NCBI RefSeq assembly: GCF_008868125.1
Contig: NZ_WAAQ01000001.1
Location: 1,054,001 to 1,118,000, forward strand
Direction of reading: 5' to 3'
Length of the DNA stretch: 64,000 bases
Source of the DNA: Microbacterium maritypicum
GTDB taxonomy: Bacteria; Actinomycetota; Actinomycetes; Actinomycetales; Microbacteriaceae
Part shown: in pieces, positions 51,480 to 62,030 of the stretch
How the letters are laid out: each line of letters starts with the position of its first letter
Numbering within the stretch: the first letter of the stretch is position 1
The notes under the pieces: generated by a model
What the model was told of the DNA's origin: nothing
Seen by the model: the letters and a program-made list of their open reading frames with translations, nothing else
Database searches by the model: none
Position numbers and translations under genes: made by a program

Positions 51480-52682
51480 ATGTCCGACCCCCGCTACACC
51501 CCGCTCCGCGAACGCCATGAGGCGCTCGGCGCGTCGTTCACCGACTTCGGCGGCTGGCAGATGCCGGTGCGCTACACGTCCGACCTCGCCGAGCACCACG
51601 CCGTGCGCGAGAGCGCGGGCATCTTCGACATCTCGCACATGGCCGAGTTCCTGGTGACGGGCGAGGCCGCAGCGGAATTCCTCGACTACGCTCTGGCCGG
51701 CCGCATCTCGGCGATGCCGGTCGGGAAGGCGAAGTACTCGCTCCTGCTCGCGGAGGGCGGCGGCATCATCGATGATGTCATCGCCTACCGGCTGGCCGAG
51801 GACCGCTACCTCGTGATCGCGAACGCCGGCAATCGGGGCTTCGTCGACTCGGCATTCGCGAAACGCGTCCGTGATTTCCCGTCGCTCGTCGAGCGCGACC
51901 TCCCCGCTCGGGCACCGGGCGAGGAGCGCAGCTTCGCGGGGTTCCTCGGCGATCGCGGAGTCGACGTCGAAGACGTCTCCGACGACTACGCCCTCATCGC
52001 CGTACAGGGTCCGAACGCCGAGGCCATCCTCGCCGCGACCGCTGACATCACCGACGTGAGCATTCCCTGGTCCGAGCAGAAGTACTATGCCTGGGCGTCG
52101 GCGAACTACCGCGGCAAGCCGCTCCTCCTCGCGCGCACCGGCTACACGGGCGAGGACGGCTTCGAGCTTCTCGTCGCCGCTGACGACGCGGCGGCGCTGT
52201 GGGATGCTCTGCTCGCTGCCGGCACGCCGCACGGCCTGGTTCCCGCCGGGCTCGCCGCGCGCGACACCCTTCGCCTCGAGGCGGGGATGCCGCTCTACGG
52301 GCACGAACTGAGCCTTGACACCCAGCCGTCTCAGGCAGGCCTCGGACGCGTCGTCGTGACCGCGAAGGAGCACTTCGTCGGCAAGGAGGCGCTCTCCGCC
52401 GCCGCGGAGTCGACCGAGGCAGCGCAAGCGCCGGTCCTGGTCGGACTCGTGGCCGAGGGCAAGCGCGCCGGCCGCGCCGGATACGCCGTCGTCGACGAAG
52501 ACGGATCGGTGCTCGGCGAGATCACGAGCGGGGCGCTCAGCCCCACGCTCGGTCATCCGATCGCGATGGCCTACGTGAAACCTTCTTCCGCGGAAGAGGG
52601 AACCGCAGTATTCCTTGATGTGCGGGGCACCAGGATCCCCGCGACCGTGACCGCCCTGCCTTTCTACCGGAGGACCAAATGA
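51480..52682 (+). CDS. gcvT: Glycine cleavage T protein (aminomethyltransferase)
   Basis: 400 residues. It transfers the methylene group from the H-protein aminomethyl intermediate to tetrahydrofolate, releasing ammonia. Diagnostic blocks: [56 protein letters not shown] and the C-terminal [21 protein letters not shown]. Length is typical of actinobacterial GcvT. It is the first gene after the tandem riboswitch. CGGGAGAA precedes the ATG, and the stop overlaps gcvH by 4 nt. Confidence 0.97.
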   Translation: MSDPRYTPLRERHEALGASFTDFGGWQMPVRYTSDLAEHHAVRESAGIFDISHMAEFLVTGEAAAEFLDYALAGRISAMPVGKAKYSLLLAEGGGIIDDVIAYRLAEDRYLVIANAGNRGFVDSAFAKRVRDFPSLVERDLPARAPGEERSFAGFLGDRGVDVEDVSDDYALIAVQGPNAEAILAATADITDVSIPWSEQKYYAWASANYRGKPLLLARTGYTGEDGFELLVAADDAAALWDALLAAGTPHGLVPAGLAARDTLRLEAGMPLYGHELSLDTQPSQAGLGRVVVTAKEHFVGKEALSAAAESTEAAQAPVLVGLVAEGKRAGRAGYAVVDEDGSVLGEITSGALSPTLGHPIAMAYVKPSSAEEGTAVFLDVRGTRIPATVTALPFYRRTK

Positions 52683-53056
52683 CCGATCTCGCCGCACTCC
52701 ACTACACCGAAGAGCACGAGTGGATCGCCGCTGACGGCGACACCGTGACCATCGGCATCACCGACTACGCCGCCGAGAAGCTGGGCGACGTCGTGTTCGT
52801 CGAGCTCCCCGCCGTCGGCACCGAGGTCACCGCGGGAGCGGTCGTCGGAGAGATCGAGTCCACCAAGTCGGTCGGTGAGCTGTACGCACCGGTCTCCGGC
52901 ACGGTCGTCGAGATCAATGACGCGGCCGTCGATGACCCGTCGCTGGTCAACGCGGCGCCGTTCGAGGGCGGATGGCTGCTCAAGGTCGCCGTCGCCGCCG
53001 GTGCGCTGGATGGACTGCTCGACCGCGACGCCTATGTCGCACTCACGGAGGGCTGA
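52679..53056 (+). CDS. gcvH: Glycine cleavage H protein
   Basis: 125 residues. It shuttles the aminomethyl group on lipoyl-Lys63 ([15 protein letters not shown]). The single hybrid lipoyl domain, from [36 protein letters not shown], is complete. Its ATG overlaps the gcvT stop, and gcvP starts 7 nt downstream. Lipoylation enzymes are not encoded within the window. Confidence 0.97.
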   Translation: MTDLAALHYTEEHEWIAADGDTVTIGITDYAAEKLGDVVFVELPAVGTEVTAGAVVGEIESTKSVGELYAPVSGTVVEINDAAVDDPSLVNAAPFEGGWLLKVAVAAGALDGLLDRDAYVALTEG

Positions 53057-53063
53057 TTCGCCA

Positions 53064-55967
53064 GTGGTCACTTTCGCCGATCGTCACATCGGACCCACGG
53101 ATGCCGCGCAGCGCACGATGCTCGCCGCCCTCGGTCTCGACAACGCCGGAGCGGACGATGCGCTGAGCCCGGTCGAGGCGCTCATGCGCCAGGCCGTGCC
53201 CGCGTCGATCTACACGGGCCCGTCATCCGAGGCGGCGGACGCGCCCTCGCGCATCCCGTCCGCCGCGAGCGAGACCGAGGCTCTCGCCGAGTTGCGCGCG
53301 CTCGCCTCGCGCAACACCGTGAACCGACCGATGATCGGCCTCGGCTACTACGGCACCATCACGCCGCAGGTGATCCAGCGCAACGTGCTGGAGAACCCGT
53401 CCTGGTACACCGCGTACACGCCGTATCAGCCGGAGATCTCGCAGGGGCGCCTGGAGGCGCTCATCAACTTCCAGACGATGGTCGCAGAACTCACCGGCCT
53501 CACCACGGCGAACGCATCGATGCTCGACGAGTCGACCGCGGTCGTCGAGGCGATGCTGCTCTCCCGTCGCGCCTCGAAGTCGTCGTCGACGGTGTTCGCG
53601 GTCGACGCGGACGCGCTCCCGCAGACCAGGGCGATGCTCGCCACGCGCGCGGAGGCGCTCGGTATCGACATCGTCACCGTCGACTTCGCTGCGGGCGAGG
53701 AGCTGCCCTCCGAGCTGTTCGGCGTCTTCGTCCAGTACCCCGGGGCATCCGGACGGGTGTGGGATCCGTCGGCCGTCTTCGAAGCGGCGCACCTCTCCGG
53801 TGCTCTCGCGGTCGCGGCCGCCGATCTGCTCGCTCTCACGCTGATCGCCTCGCCCGGTTCCCTCGGTGCGGACGTGTCGGTCGGCACGACGCAGCGCTTC
53901 GGCGTTCCGATGGGCTTCGGTGGCCCGCACGCGGGCTACATGGCGGTCCGCTCCGGTCTCGAGCGTCAGCTGCCCGGCCGTCTCGTCGGCGTCTCGGTGG
54001 ATGCCGACGGCAAGCCCGCCTACCGGCTCTCGCTGCAGACGCGTGAGCAGCACATCCGCCGTGAGAAGGCGACGTCGAACATCTGCACCGCGCAGGTGCT
54101 GCTGGCCGTCATGGCGTCGATGTACGCGGTCTACCACGGTCCGGACGGGCTCCGAGCGATCGCCGTGGACGTGGCCCGCAAGGCGGACGCTCTGGCCACC
54201 TGGCTCATCGAGCTCGAACTCGACATCGAGCACAGGGAGTTCTTCGACACTCTCCGTGTCCGCGTGCCGGGCCGCGCCTCCGAGATCGTCGCCACCGCGC
54301 ACGACGCGGGCTATCTCCTCCACGAGGTCGACGCCGACACCGTCGGCGTCTCGGTCGACGAGACCACGACGTTCACCGACCTCGACCGGGTCGCGGGCTG
54401 CTTCGCATCGGGTACAGGGCGCTCCTTCGGCTACATCGCCGCCTCCGAGCACGGCCGGCTTCCCGAGGCGCTGCTGCGTCAGGATGAGTACCTCACGCAC
54501 CCCGTCTTCCACTCGCACCGCTCGGAGACCGCCATGATGCGGTATCTGAAGAGCCTCTCCGACCGCGACTACGCGCTCGATCGCGGCATGATCCCCCTGG
54601 GCTCGTGCACGATGAAGCTCAACGCGGCGACGGAGATGGCAGCCATCAGCTGGCCGGAGTTCGCCGGTATCCACCCGTTCGCTCCGGCCGCCGACGTGCA
54701 GGGCTACCTCGAGCTCATCGAGCAGCTCGAGGGCTGGCTGGCCGAGGTCACGGGGTATGACGCGGTCTCGCTGCAGCCGAACGCCGGTTCGCAGGGTGAG
54801 CTGGCCGGCCTCCTCGCCATCCGCGGCTATCACCACGCGAACGGCGACGCGCACCGCACGGTGTGCCTCATCCCGTCGTCGGCTCACGGCACGAACGCGG
54901 CCTCGGCCGTGCTCGCGGGGATGAAGGTCGTCGTCGTGGCGACGGACGAGCTCGGCAACGTCGACCTCGACGACCTGCGCGCGAAGATCACCCTGCACGC
55001 CGACGACCTCTCCGCTCTCATGATCACCTACCCCTCCACGCACGGCGTGTACGAGGAGCAGGTCGTCGAGATCACGGCCGCTGTGCACGACGCGGGCGGA
55101 CAGGTGTACGTCGACGGCGCGAACCTCAACGCGCTGCTGGGCTATGCGCGCTTCGGCGACCTGGGCGGCGATGTCTCGCACCTCAACCTGCACAAGACCT
55201 TCGCCATCCCGCACGGCGGCGGCGGGCCCGGCATCGGACCGGTGGCGGCGAAGTCCCACCTCGCGCCGTTCCTCCCCTCGCACCCGCTCGCACAGAGCGC
55301 CGAGCACTTCGGCGGTTACACGTTCGGCGGCGGCGTGATCTCCGCGGCTCCGTACGGATCCGCGGGCATCCTGCCGATCTCCTGGGCCTACGTGCGCATG
55401 ATGGGAGCCGATGGACTGCGTCGGGCCACCGCTGCGGCCGTGCTGTCGGCGAACTACATCGCGGAGCGCCTCAGCGCCCACTTCCCGGTGCTCTACACCG
55501 GCGAGAACGGCCGCGTGGCGCACGAGTGCATCCTCGACCTCCGCCCGCTCAAGGAAGCGACCGGCATCACGGTCGACGATGTCGCCAAGCGCCTCATCGA
55601 CTACGGCTTCCACGCGCCGACCATGTCTTTCCCCGTCGCGGGAACCCTCATGGTCGAGCCGACCGAGTCGGAGGACCTCGACGAGATCGAGCGGTTCGTC
55701 GAGGCGATGGTCATGATCAAGGCCGAAGCGGACGCGGTCGCCGCCGGACGCTGGCCCGCGGACGACAACCCCCTCGTGCACGCGCCGCACACCGCGGTGT
55801 CGCTCATCGCGGGGGAGTGGAACCATGCGTACTCGCGAGAGGATGCCGCCTATCCCGTGCACGCCCTGGTCGCCGGCAAGTACTGGCCGCCGGTGCGTCG
55901 CATCGATCAGGCGTACGGCGACCGCAACCTCGTGTGCGCCTGCCCGCCGGTGGAGGCTTTCGCCTGA
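53064..55967 (+). CDS. gcvP: Glycine dehydrogenase (decarboxylating), P protein
   Basis: 967 residues, the single-chain (N and C half fused) form. It decarboxylates glycine with PLP and loads the aminomethyl group onto GcvH. The N-terminal half begins [17 protein letters not shown], and [35 protein letters not shown] is the P-protein hallmark. In the C-terminal half the PLP lysine is K711 in [21 protein letters not shown] 53064 is the start; frame extensions into gcvH are overlaps only. No serine deaminase or GlyA gene follows, but a terminator does. Confidence 0.97.
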   Translation: MVTFADRHIGPTDAAQRTMLAALGLDNAGADDALSPVEALMRQAVPASIYTGPSSEAADAPSRIPSAASETEALAELRALASRNTVNRPMIGLGYYGTITPQVIQRNVLENPSWYTAYTPYQPEISQGRLEALINFQTMVAELTGLTTANASMLDESTAVVEAMLLSRRASKSSSTVFAVDADALPQTRAMLATRAEALGIDIVTVDFAAGEELPSELFGVFVQYPGASGRVWDPSAVFEAAHLSGALAVAAADLLALTLIASPGSLGADVSVGTTQRFGVPMGFGGPHAGYMAVRSGLERQLPGRLVGVSVDADGKPAYRLSLQTREQHIRREKATSNICTAQVLLAVMASMYAVYHGPDGLRAIAVDVARKADALATWLIELELDIEHREFFDTLRVRVPGRASEIVATAHDAGYLLHEVDADTVGVSVDETTTFTDLDRVAGCFASGTGRSFGYIAASEHGRLPEALLRQDEYLTHPVFHSHRSETAMMRYLKSLSDRDYALDRGMIPLGSCTMKLNAATEMAAISWPEFAGIHPFAPAADVQGYLELIEQLEGWLAEVTGYDAVSLQPNAGSQGELAGLLAIRGYHHANGDAHRTVCLIPSSAHGTNAASAVLAGMKVVVVATDELGNVDLDDLRAKITLHADDLSALMITYPSTHGVYEEQVVEITAAVHDAGGQVYVDGANLNALLGYARFGDLGGDVSHLNLHKTFAIPHGGGGPGIGPVAAKSHLAPFLPSHPLAQSAEHFGGYTFGGGVISAAPYGSAGILPISWAYVRMMGADGLRRATAAAVLSANYIAERLSAHFPVLYTGENGRVAHECILDLRPLKEATGITVDDVAKRLIDYGFHAPTMSFPVAGTLMVEPTESEDLDEIERFVEAMVMIKAEADAVAAGRWPADDNPLVHAPHTAVSLIAGEWNHAYSREDAAYPVHALVAGKYWPPVRRIDQAYGDRNLVCACPPVEAFA

Positions 55968-55983
55968 ACCACGTGCTCATCTG

Positions 55984-56029
55984 AGCAGACGGTGCCGCGC
56001 TTCTGTATGGGAGCGCGGCACCGTCTGCT
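55984..56029 (+). terminator. Terminator of the gcv operon
   Basis: 18-bp perfect arms (55984-56001 and 56012-56029) and a 10-nt loop, 17 nt after the gcvP stop, then GTTTCG. Confidence 0.85.
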
Positions 56030-56097
56030 GTTTCGCGGTGTTTCCCCGGTGTTACAGATGGTCACCACTCAGTAACAGTTCGTTAGCTGAAGAGGAC

Positions 56098-56122
56098 GGT
56101 TCGCGAACCGGCGGGTTACGCT
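56098..56122 (+). promoter_or_regulatory. 12-bp palindrome next to a -10 box for importer 2
   Basis: GGTTCGCGAACC (56098-56109) is a perfect palindrome 7 nt upstream of TACGCT (56117-56122), a -10 match. An operator between -35 and -10 is plausible. The leader would be about 58 nt. Confidence 0.4.
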
Positions 56123-56186
56123 CAGGTATCCCTGCGTGCTCGACGATGCGCACGCAGAACCCCGAATGTCCACAGGAGGACACAAA

Positions 56187-57818
56187 GTGAAGCGCAACAA
56201 GATCGCCCTTGCGGGCACCGCGTTGTTCGTGATCGGCGCCCTGGCGCTCGCGGGCTGCGCCAGCGGCGGAAACGAGTCGAACGGCGACGCCGGCGGAAAC
56301 GTCAACGCGGACGCCATCATCACGACCAACGGATCCGAGCCGGAGAACCCGCTCATCCCGACCAACACCAACGAGGTGGGTGGCGGAAAGATCCTCGACG
56401 AGATCTTCGCAGGGCTGATCTACTACGACGCCGAGGGCAAGCCGGTCAACGACGTGGCTGAGGAGATCACCACCGAGGACCCCCAGAACCTCACGATCAA
56501 GATCAAGGAAGGCCTGACCTTCACCGACGGTGAAGAGGTCACGGCCGACAACTTCATCAAGGCGTGGAACGAGGGCGCGAAGCTCTCGAACGGCCACCTC
56601 TCCAGCTACTTCTTCGAGGACATCGAGGGCTTCAGCTACGACGAGGACTCCGAGCTCACCGGCCTGAAGCAGGTCGATGACTACACCTTCACGATCGCGC
56701 TCAACAAGCCGGCCTCCGACTTCGCGCTGCGTCTCGGCTACTCGGCGTTCTACCCGCTGCCCGATGTCGCATTCGAAGACATGGATGCCTTCGGTCAGAA
56801 CCCGATCGGCAACGGCCCGTACAAGATCGCCGACGAAGACGCGTGGCAGCACGACGTCCAGATCGAGCTCGTCCGCAACGACGACTACGACGGCGGACGC
56901 AAGGCGGCCAACGGCGGCCTCACCATCAAGTTCTACGCGACGCAGGAAGCGGCGTACGCCGACCTGCTGTCGAACGAGGTCGACGTCATCGACGCGATCC
57001 CGACGAACTCGCTGGCCGTCTTCACCGACGAGCTCGGCGACCGCGCCGTGAACCAGCCCTCCGCTGTGTTCCAGTCGTTCACCATCGGCCAGTTCCTGCC
57101 GCACTTCAGCGGCGAAGAGGGCAAGCTGCGTCGTCAGGCGCTGTCGATGGCGATCAACCGTGACGAGATCACCGAGACCATCTTCTCGGGCTCGCGCACC
57201 CCGGCGAAGGACTTCACGTCGCCGGTCATCGCCGGCTGGTCCGACTCGGTCCCCGGCAGCGAGGTCCTCGACTACGACCCCGAGAAGGCGAAGGAGCTGT
57301 GGGCCGAGGCCGACGCCATCGCCCCGTGGGAGGGCACGTTCAAGATCGCGTACAACGCCGACGGCGGACACGACGCATGGGTTGACGCTGTGAGCAACAG
57401 CATCAAGAACACCCTGGGCATCGACGCATCGGGCGACCCGTACCCGACCTTCCAGGACCTCCGGTCCAAGGTCAACGACCGCACCATCACCACCGCCGCA
57501 CGTTCGGGATGGCAGGCCGACTACCCGGGTCTGTACAACTTCCTCGGACCGCTCTACGCGACCGGCGCCGGTTCCAACGACGGTGACTACTCGAACCCCG
57601 AGTTCGACGACCTGATCAAGGCCGGTATCAGCAACCCCGACGCCGACGCGCAGATCGAGGACTTCACGAAGGCGCAGGAGGTTCTGTTCCAGGACCTGCC
57701 CGCGATCCCGCTGTGGTACTCGAACGTGACCGGTGGCTTCAGCGAGAACGTCGACAACGTGACGTTCGGCTGGAACTCGGTTCCGCTGTACTACGAGATC
57801 ACGAAGGCCGGCGAGTAA
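56187..57818 (+). CDS. ABC importer substrate-binding lipoprotein, family 5 (importer 2)
   Basis: 543 residues. The signal peptide (VKRNKIALAGTALFVIG...) ends in LALAGC, with C24 as the lipidated residue. The fold is SBP_bac_5 in the OppA/DppA group: IPTNTNEVGGGKILDEIFAGLIYYDAEGKPV and LTFTDGEEVTADNFIKAWNEGA. It differs widely from the importer-1 binding protein, so the two probably take different ligands. The GTG at 56187 has AGGAGG 8 nt upstream. The strong hairpin 57836-57875 separates it from its permease genes. Confidence 0.92.
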   Translation: MKRNKIALAGTALFVIGALALAGCASGGNESNGDAGGNVNADAIITTNGSEPENPLIPTNTNEVGGGKILDEIFAGLIYYDAEGKPVNDVAEEITTEDPQNLTIKIKEGLTFTDGEEVTADNFIKAWNEGAKLSNGHLSSYFFEDIEGFSYDEDSELTGLKQVDDYTFTIALNKPASDFALRLGYSAFYPLPDVAFEDMDAFGQNPIGNGPYKIADEDAWQHDVQIELVRNDDYDGGRKAANGGLTIKFYATQEAAYADLLSNEVDVIDAIPTNSLAVFTDELGDRAVNQPSAVFQSFTIGQFLPHFSGEEGKLRRQALSMAINRDEITETIFSGSRTPAKDFTSPVIAGWSDSVPGSEVLDYDPEKAKELWAEADAIAPWEGTFKIAYNADGGHDAWVDAVSNSIKNTLGIDASGDPYPTFQDLRSKVNDRTITTAARSGWQADYPGLYNFLGPLYATGAGSNDGDYSNPEFDDLIKAGISNPDADAQIEDFTKAQEVLFQDLPAIPLWYSNVTGGFSENVDNVTFGWNSVPLYYEITKAGE

Positions 57819-57835
57819 AGCCCGACGGCACTTCA

Positions 57836-57875
57836 CCTGTGAGGCGGTGACGATTCTTCGTCACCGCCTCACAGG
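57836..57875 (+). terminator. Intra-operon hairpin between binding-protein and permease genes
   Basis: 18-bp perfect arms (57836-57853 and 57858-57875) with a TTCT loop, followed by CTTGTGTT, 17 nt past the binding-protein stop. It likely stops part of transcription or protects the upstream mRNA end, giving more binding protein than permease. Confidence 0.8.
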
Positions 57876-57922
57876 CTTGTGTTCGCCTCGCTTCTCTCAC
57901 CCCTCTAAGAAGGGACAAGCGG

Positions 57923-58849
57923 ATGCTCGGTTACATTCTGAGACGTCTTCTGCAGGTGATCCCGGTCTTCTTCGGAGCCACCCTGCTCATCTATTTCCTC
58001 GTGTTCGCCATGCCCGGCGATCCGATCCTCGCCCTGTTCGGGGACAAGACCCCGAACCCCGCTGTCCTCGAGCAGCTGCGCGAGCAGTACCACCTGAACG
58101 ATCCGTTCATCGTCCAGTACTGGTACTACATCACCGGTGTCCTCCAGGGTGACCTGGGCACGACCTACTCCGGTCGCCCGGTTTCGGCGGTCCTCGCCGC
58201 CACCCTCCCCGTCACGGGGCGCCTCGCCGTCATGGCGATCGCGATCGAGTTCACGCTGGCGATCATCATCGGAACCATCTCGGCGCTGCGCAAGGGCAAG
58301 CTGTTCGACAACGTGTCGCTCGTCGTCGCCCTCGTCGCGATCGCGATCCCCATCTTCGTGGTCGCGTTCCTCGCGCAGTACTTCCTCGCGATCCAGCTCG
58401 GATGGTTCAAGCCCACCGTGGGCGCGGACAACGACTGGGGCGGGCTGTGGCTCCCGGCGATCGTCCTCGGGTTCAGCCTCTATGCCGTGAGTATGCGTCT
58501 GATGCGCAGCTCCGTCATCGAGACTCTGAACCAGGACTGGGTGCGCACCGCGTACAGCAAGGGTCTCTCCCGTAACCGGGTGCTTCCCGTACACGTGCTG
58601 CGCAACTCGCTGATCCCCGTCATCACCAACTCCGCCACGAACTTCGGCGTGCTGCTCGTCGGCGCCACCGTCACCGAGGGAATCTTCAACGTCCCGGGTG
58701 TCGGTAACACGCTGTTCCAGGCGATCCAGCGCGGCGAAGGCCCCACTGTGGTCTCTTTCGTGACGGTATTCGTCATCCTGTACGTGCTGGTGAACCTTCT
58801 CATCGACCTGCTCTACGGTCTGCTCGACCCGAGGATCCGCTATGCCTGA
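57923..58849 (+). CDS. ABC importer permease 1, DppB-like (importer 2)
   Basis: 308 residues, six membrane helices. MLGYILRRLLQVIPVFFGATLLIYFLVFAMPGDP is the DppB/OppB N-terminus; the EAA loop reads DWVRTAYSKGLSRNRVLPVHVLRNSLIP. GAAGGGAC precedes the ATG. It overlaps the second permease by 8 nt, the same arrangement as in importer 1. Confidence 0.93.
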   Translation: MLGYILRRLLQVIPVFFGATLLIYFLVFAMPGDPILALFGDKTPNPAVLEQLREQYHLNDPFIVQYWYYITGVLQGDLGTTYSGRPVSAVLAATLPVTGRLAVMAIAIEFTLAIIIGTISALRKGKLFDNVSLVVALVAIAIPIFVVAFLAQYFLAIQLGWFKPTVGADNDWGGLWLPAIVLGFSLYAVSMRLMRSSVIETLNQDWVRTAYSKGLSRNRVLPVHVLRNSLIPVITNSATNFGVLLVGATVTEGIFNVPGVGNTLFQAIQRGEGPTVVSFVTVFVILYVLVNLLIDLLYGLLDPRIRYA

Positions 58850-59783
58850 TTCCACACCTCAGCACTACGTCGCCCCGGTGGAGACCGAGTCGATCTCCGT
58901 CGACGCCGTCCGTATCTCGGACAAGCCCAGCAACCTGTGGAGGGACGCCTGGTTCGACCTGCGCCGTCGCCCCCTGTTCTGGTTCTCGATCGCGCTCGCG
59001 CTGTTCTTCCTCGTGATGGCATTGTGGCCGACGCTGTTCACCTCCACACCCCCCAACGAAGGCTGCCAGCTCTCCAACAGCAACGGCGGGCCGACCGAGG
59101 GGCACCCCCTCGGATTCACGTTCCAGGGGTGCGACATCTACGCCCGCATCGTGTGGGGATCGCAGACGTCGCTGGCTGTGGGCCTGATCGCCACCGTGAT
59201 CTCGTCTGTGCTCGGCCTGATCATGGGAGCCCTCGCCGGTTTCTACGGCGGCTGGCTCGACGGACTGCTGTCGCGCATCGGTGACATCTTCTTCGCGATC
59301 CCGTACATCCTCGCGGCCGTCGTCGTGATGACCGTGTTCCGGGACGCCCGGTCGGTGTGGACTCTCGCGTTCGCCATCGGGGCGTTCGCCTGGGCCTCGA
59401 CCGCGCGTGTCGTTCGGGCGGAGGTGCTCCGCGTCCGCCAAGCCGACTTCGTGATGGCATCGCAGGCGCTCGGGCAGTCGAAGTTCAAGATCCTGTTGAA
59501 CCACGTCGTACCGAATGCGATCGCTCCACTGCTCGTCGTCTCGACGCTCGGCCTCGCTGCGGCCATCGTCGCTGAAGCCACGCTGTCGTTCCTCGGAGTG
59601 GGGCTCGGCAGCGACGTGATGTCGTGGGGCAACGACATCGCGAAGGCTCAGGCCTCGCTGCGCGTGGCGCCGATGGCACTCATCTATCCGTCGATCGCCC
59701 TCACCCTCGCGGTGCTGGCATTCGTCACCCTGGGCGAGCTCATCAGAGACGCCCTCGACCCGAAGGCGAGGGCACGCCGATGA
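58842..59783 (+). CDS. ABC importer permease 2, DppC-like (importer 2)
   Basis: 313 residues. After a ~40-residue cytoplasmic leader (YVAPVETESISVDAVRISDKPSNLWRDAW) come six membrane helices. A periplasmic segment holds NEGCQLSNSNGGPTEGHPLGFTFQGCDIY, with two cysteines, and the EAA loop reads FVMASQALGQSKFKILLNHVVPNAIAP. The 4-nt overlap ties it to the ATPase gene. Pairs with the DppB-like permease of this operon. Confidence 0.93.
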   Translation: MPDSTPQHYVAPVETESISVDAVRISDKPSNLWRDAWFDLRRRPLFWFSIALALFFLVMALWPTLFTSTPPNEGCQLSNSNGGPTEGHPLGFTFQGCDIYARIVWGSQTSLAVGLIATVISSVLGLIMGALAGFYGGWLDGLLSRIGDIFFAIPYILAAVVVMTVFRDARSVWTLAFAIGAFAWASTARVVRAEVLRVRQADFVMASQALGQSKFKILLNHVVPNAIAPLLVVSTLGLAAAIVAEATLSFLGVGLGSDVMSWGNDIAKAQASLRVAPMALIYPSIALTLAVLAFVTLGELIRDALDPKARARR

Positions 59784-61453
59784 GCGAGCGCGTCACCGAA
59801 CAGGTCCCTCTGCTGAGCGTCCGCGACCTCACGGTCGCCTTCCGCACCCAGGAGGGGCTGCGCGAAGTGCTCCACGGAGTCAGCTTCGACATCATGCCGG
59901 GCGAGACCGTCGCCATCGTCGGCGAGTCGGGATCAGGCAAGTCCACGACGGCCACGGCCATCGTGAACCTGCTTCCCGGAACCGGAGAGGTCACCGCGGG
60001 GTCCATCACCCTCGACGGGCGAGAGCTCACGACACTGAACCGCCGTGAGATCGAGGCCGTGCGCGGTCGGGACATCGGCTTCGTGCCGCAGGACCCGATG
60101 TCGAACCTCAACCCCGTCTGGAGCATCGGATTCCAGGTCAAGGAGGCGATCCGTGCGAACGGCATCGCCCGGGATCGCGGGAGTGCCAAGGCGCGCACGA
60201 TCGAGGTTCTGCAGCAGGCGGGCCTGGCCGATGCCGAGAAGCGACTGCATCAGTTCCCGCACCAGTTCTCAGGCGGCATGCGTCAGCGTGCGCTGATCGG
60301 TATCGGGCTCGCGGCAGACCCCAAGCTGCTCATCGCCGACGAGCCGACCTCGGCTCTGGACGTGACGGTGCAGCGCGTGATCCTCGACCACATGGCCTCG
60401 CTCACCCGCGACAAGGGCACCTCGATGCTCCTGATCACGCACGATCTTGGCCTCGCGGCCGAGCGTGCGAACAAGATCATCGTGATGAACGGCGGCAACA
60501 TCGTCGAGGCAGGGCCGAGCCGCCAGATCCTCGAAAACCCTCAGCACCCCTACACGAAGCGCCTGGTCGCTGCGGCGCCCAGCGTCGCGTCGCAGCGCAT
60601 CCAGGCAGTGGTGGAGGACCGAGGCATCGAGACGATCGAAGACCTCGCCGCCATCCCTCCGACGGTGCGTGTCGCGGGGCTCACGAAGGACTATCGGATC
60701 CGTCAGGGAGGGTTCCGCAGCGAGGCCTTCCGAGCGGTCGATGATGTGTCGTTCGAGATCCCCCGAGGAAAGACGCTCGCTCTCGTGGGCGAATCGGGCT
60801 CCGGCAAGTCCACGGTGGCGAAGATGGTGCTGAAGCTCGAGGAGCCCACCAGCGGCACCATCGAGATCGACGGCCGGGACGTGTCGAAGCTGTCGAGCGC
60901 TCAGGCGTTCGGCCTGCGTCGTCGCATGCAGCCGGTCTTCCAGGACCCGTACGGCTCGCTCGATCCGCTGCGCAACATCGGCAACACGATCGCCGAGCCG
61001 CTGCAGATCCACGGCGTGGGCGATCGCGCGTCGCAGCGCGAACGCGTCGAGGAGCTGCTCGATCAGGTCTCGCTGCCGCGCGTGCTCGCCACTCGGTACC
61101 CGAACGAGCTGTCGGGCGGACAGCGTCAGCGCGTCGCGATCGCGCGTGCACTGGCACTGAAGCCCGACATCATCGTGCTCGACGAGGCCGTCTCGGCGCT
61201 CGATGTGCTCGTGCAGGACCAGGTGCTGCAGCTGCTCGCCGAACTCCAGTCCGAGCTCGGGCTCACGTATCTGTTCATCACGCACGACCTCGCCGTCGTC
61301 CGCGTGTCGAGCGACCTCGTGTGCGTCATGGAGAAGGGCAGGATCGTCGAGCAGGGCACTGTCGACGAGATCTTCGCCAACCCGCAGCAGGAGTACACCG
61401 ACCGTCTGCTCAAGGCGATCCCCGGGGCGTCGATCCCTCTCGGCGGTCGCTGA
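59780..61453 (+). CDS. ABC importer fused double ATPase (importer 2)
   Basis: 557 residues. Two oligopeptide-type NBDs are joined in one chain. NBD1 (~10-270) has [38 protein letters not shown] and [15 protein letters not shown]2 (~300-550) has [39 protein letters not shown] and [12 protein letters not shown]. It replaces the two separate ATPases found in importer 1. The architecture resembles GsiA/DppDF fusions. The ATG overlaps the DppC stop (ATGA), and the PH-like gene starts 3 nt after the stop. Confidence 0.94.
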   Translation: MSERVTEQVPLLSVRDLTVAFRTQEGLREVLHGVSFDIMPGETVAIVGESGSGKSTTATAIVNLLPGTGEVTAGSITLDGRELTTLNRREIEAVRGRDIGFVPQDPMSNLNPVWSIGFQVKEAIRANGIARDRGSAKARTIEVLQQAGLADAEKRLHQFPHQFSGGMRQRALIGIGLAADPKLLIADEPTSALDVTVQRVILDHMASLTRDKGTSMLLITHDLGLAAERANKIIVMNGGNIVEAGPSRQILENPQHPYTKRLVAAAPSVASQRIQAVVEDRGIETIEDLAAIPPTVRVAGLTKDYRIRQGGFRSEAFRAVDDVSFEIPRGKTLALVGESGSGKSTVAKMVLKLEEPTSGTIEIDGRDVSKLSSAQAFGLRRRMQPVFQDPYGSLDPLRNIGNTIAEPLQIHGVGDRASQRERVEELLDQVSLPRVLATRYPNELSGGQRQRVAIARALALKPDIIVLDEAVSALDVLVQDQVLQLLAELQSELGLTYLFITHDLAVVRVSSDLVCVMEKGRIVEQGTVDEIFANPQQEYTDRLLKAIPGASIPLGGR

Positions 61454-61455
61454 CG

Positions 61456-62025
61456 GTGACCGAACCACAGCATCCCGAGGGCGCGCGAACGTATCGCGCG
61501 TCCTCGGGACTGGTCATCCTGATCCCGAGCACGCTGCTCGCGTTGTTCCTTCTCGGCGACACCGTCGTGCGAGGGAGCTGGGTGCAGATGCTGCTCATCG
61601 CCCCGTGGGTGCTGCTGGCTCTGTGGGTCGTCTACGAGCTCAGTTACGTCTCCTCGGTTCGGGTGGACCCCGAGGGCGTCGTCGTGCAGAACATGCTGCG
61701 CCGTACCAGCTTCGGCTGGAACAACGTGCGCGACATCGACCTTCGCTGGCAGCTCCAGTTCTCGCTCGACGATGGACGAGACCTCACCTGCTACGGCGGC
61801 CCCGCCCGTGCCAGGCCACCGCGCCCCGCACGGGGTGACGCCGCCGAACCCAAGGCTCCCGCCGGCCTCCGCGCCCTCACGGAAATCCGCGATCTCTGGG
61901 AGGCGGCGCCTCCCGTGCCCACGTCGATCCGTCGCACCTGGGACGCCCCCGCGCTCATCGCACTCGCCGTGATCGTGCTCTGGGCGATCGGGGCGATCAT
62001 CGTCGCCGGCACCGCCTCGCCCTGA
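61456..62025 (+). CDS. PH-domain-like membrane protein
   Basis: 189 residues. Two membrane helices (about 18-35 and 40-62) are followed by a bacterial PH-like domain (YVSSVRVDPEGVVVQNMLRRTSFGWNNVRDIDLRWQLQFSLDDGRDLTCYG, residues ~65-120). A proline/alanine-rich linker and a C-terminal membrane helix (~168-187) follow. The layout fits actinobacterial PH-domain membrane proteins of unknown function. GTG 61456 lies 2 nt after the ATPase stop, so it is read with importer 2, but a transport role is not implied. It converges with the CPBP gene, 5 nt between stops. Confidence 0.75.
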   Translation: MTEPQHPEGARTYRASSGLVILIPSTLLALFLLGDTVVRGSWVQMLLIAPWVLLALWVVYELSYVSSVRVDPEGVVVQNMLRRTSFGWNNVRDIDLRWQLQFSLDDGRDLTCYGGPARARPPRPARGDAAEPKAPAGLRALTEIRDLWEAAPPVPTSIRRTWDAPALIALAVIVLWAIGAIIVAGTASP

Positions 62026-62030
62026 GCTGA

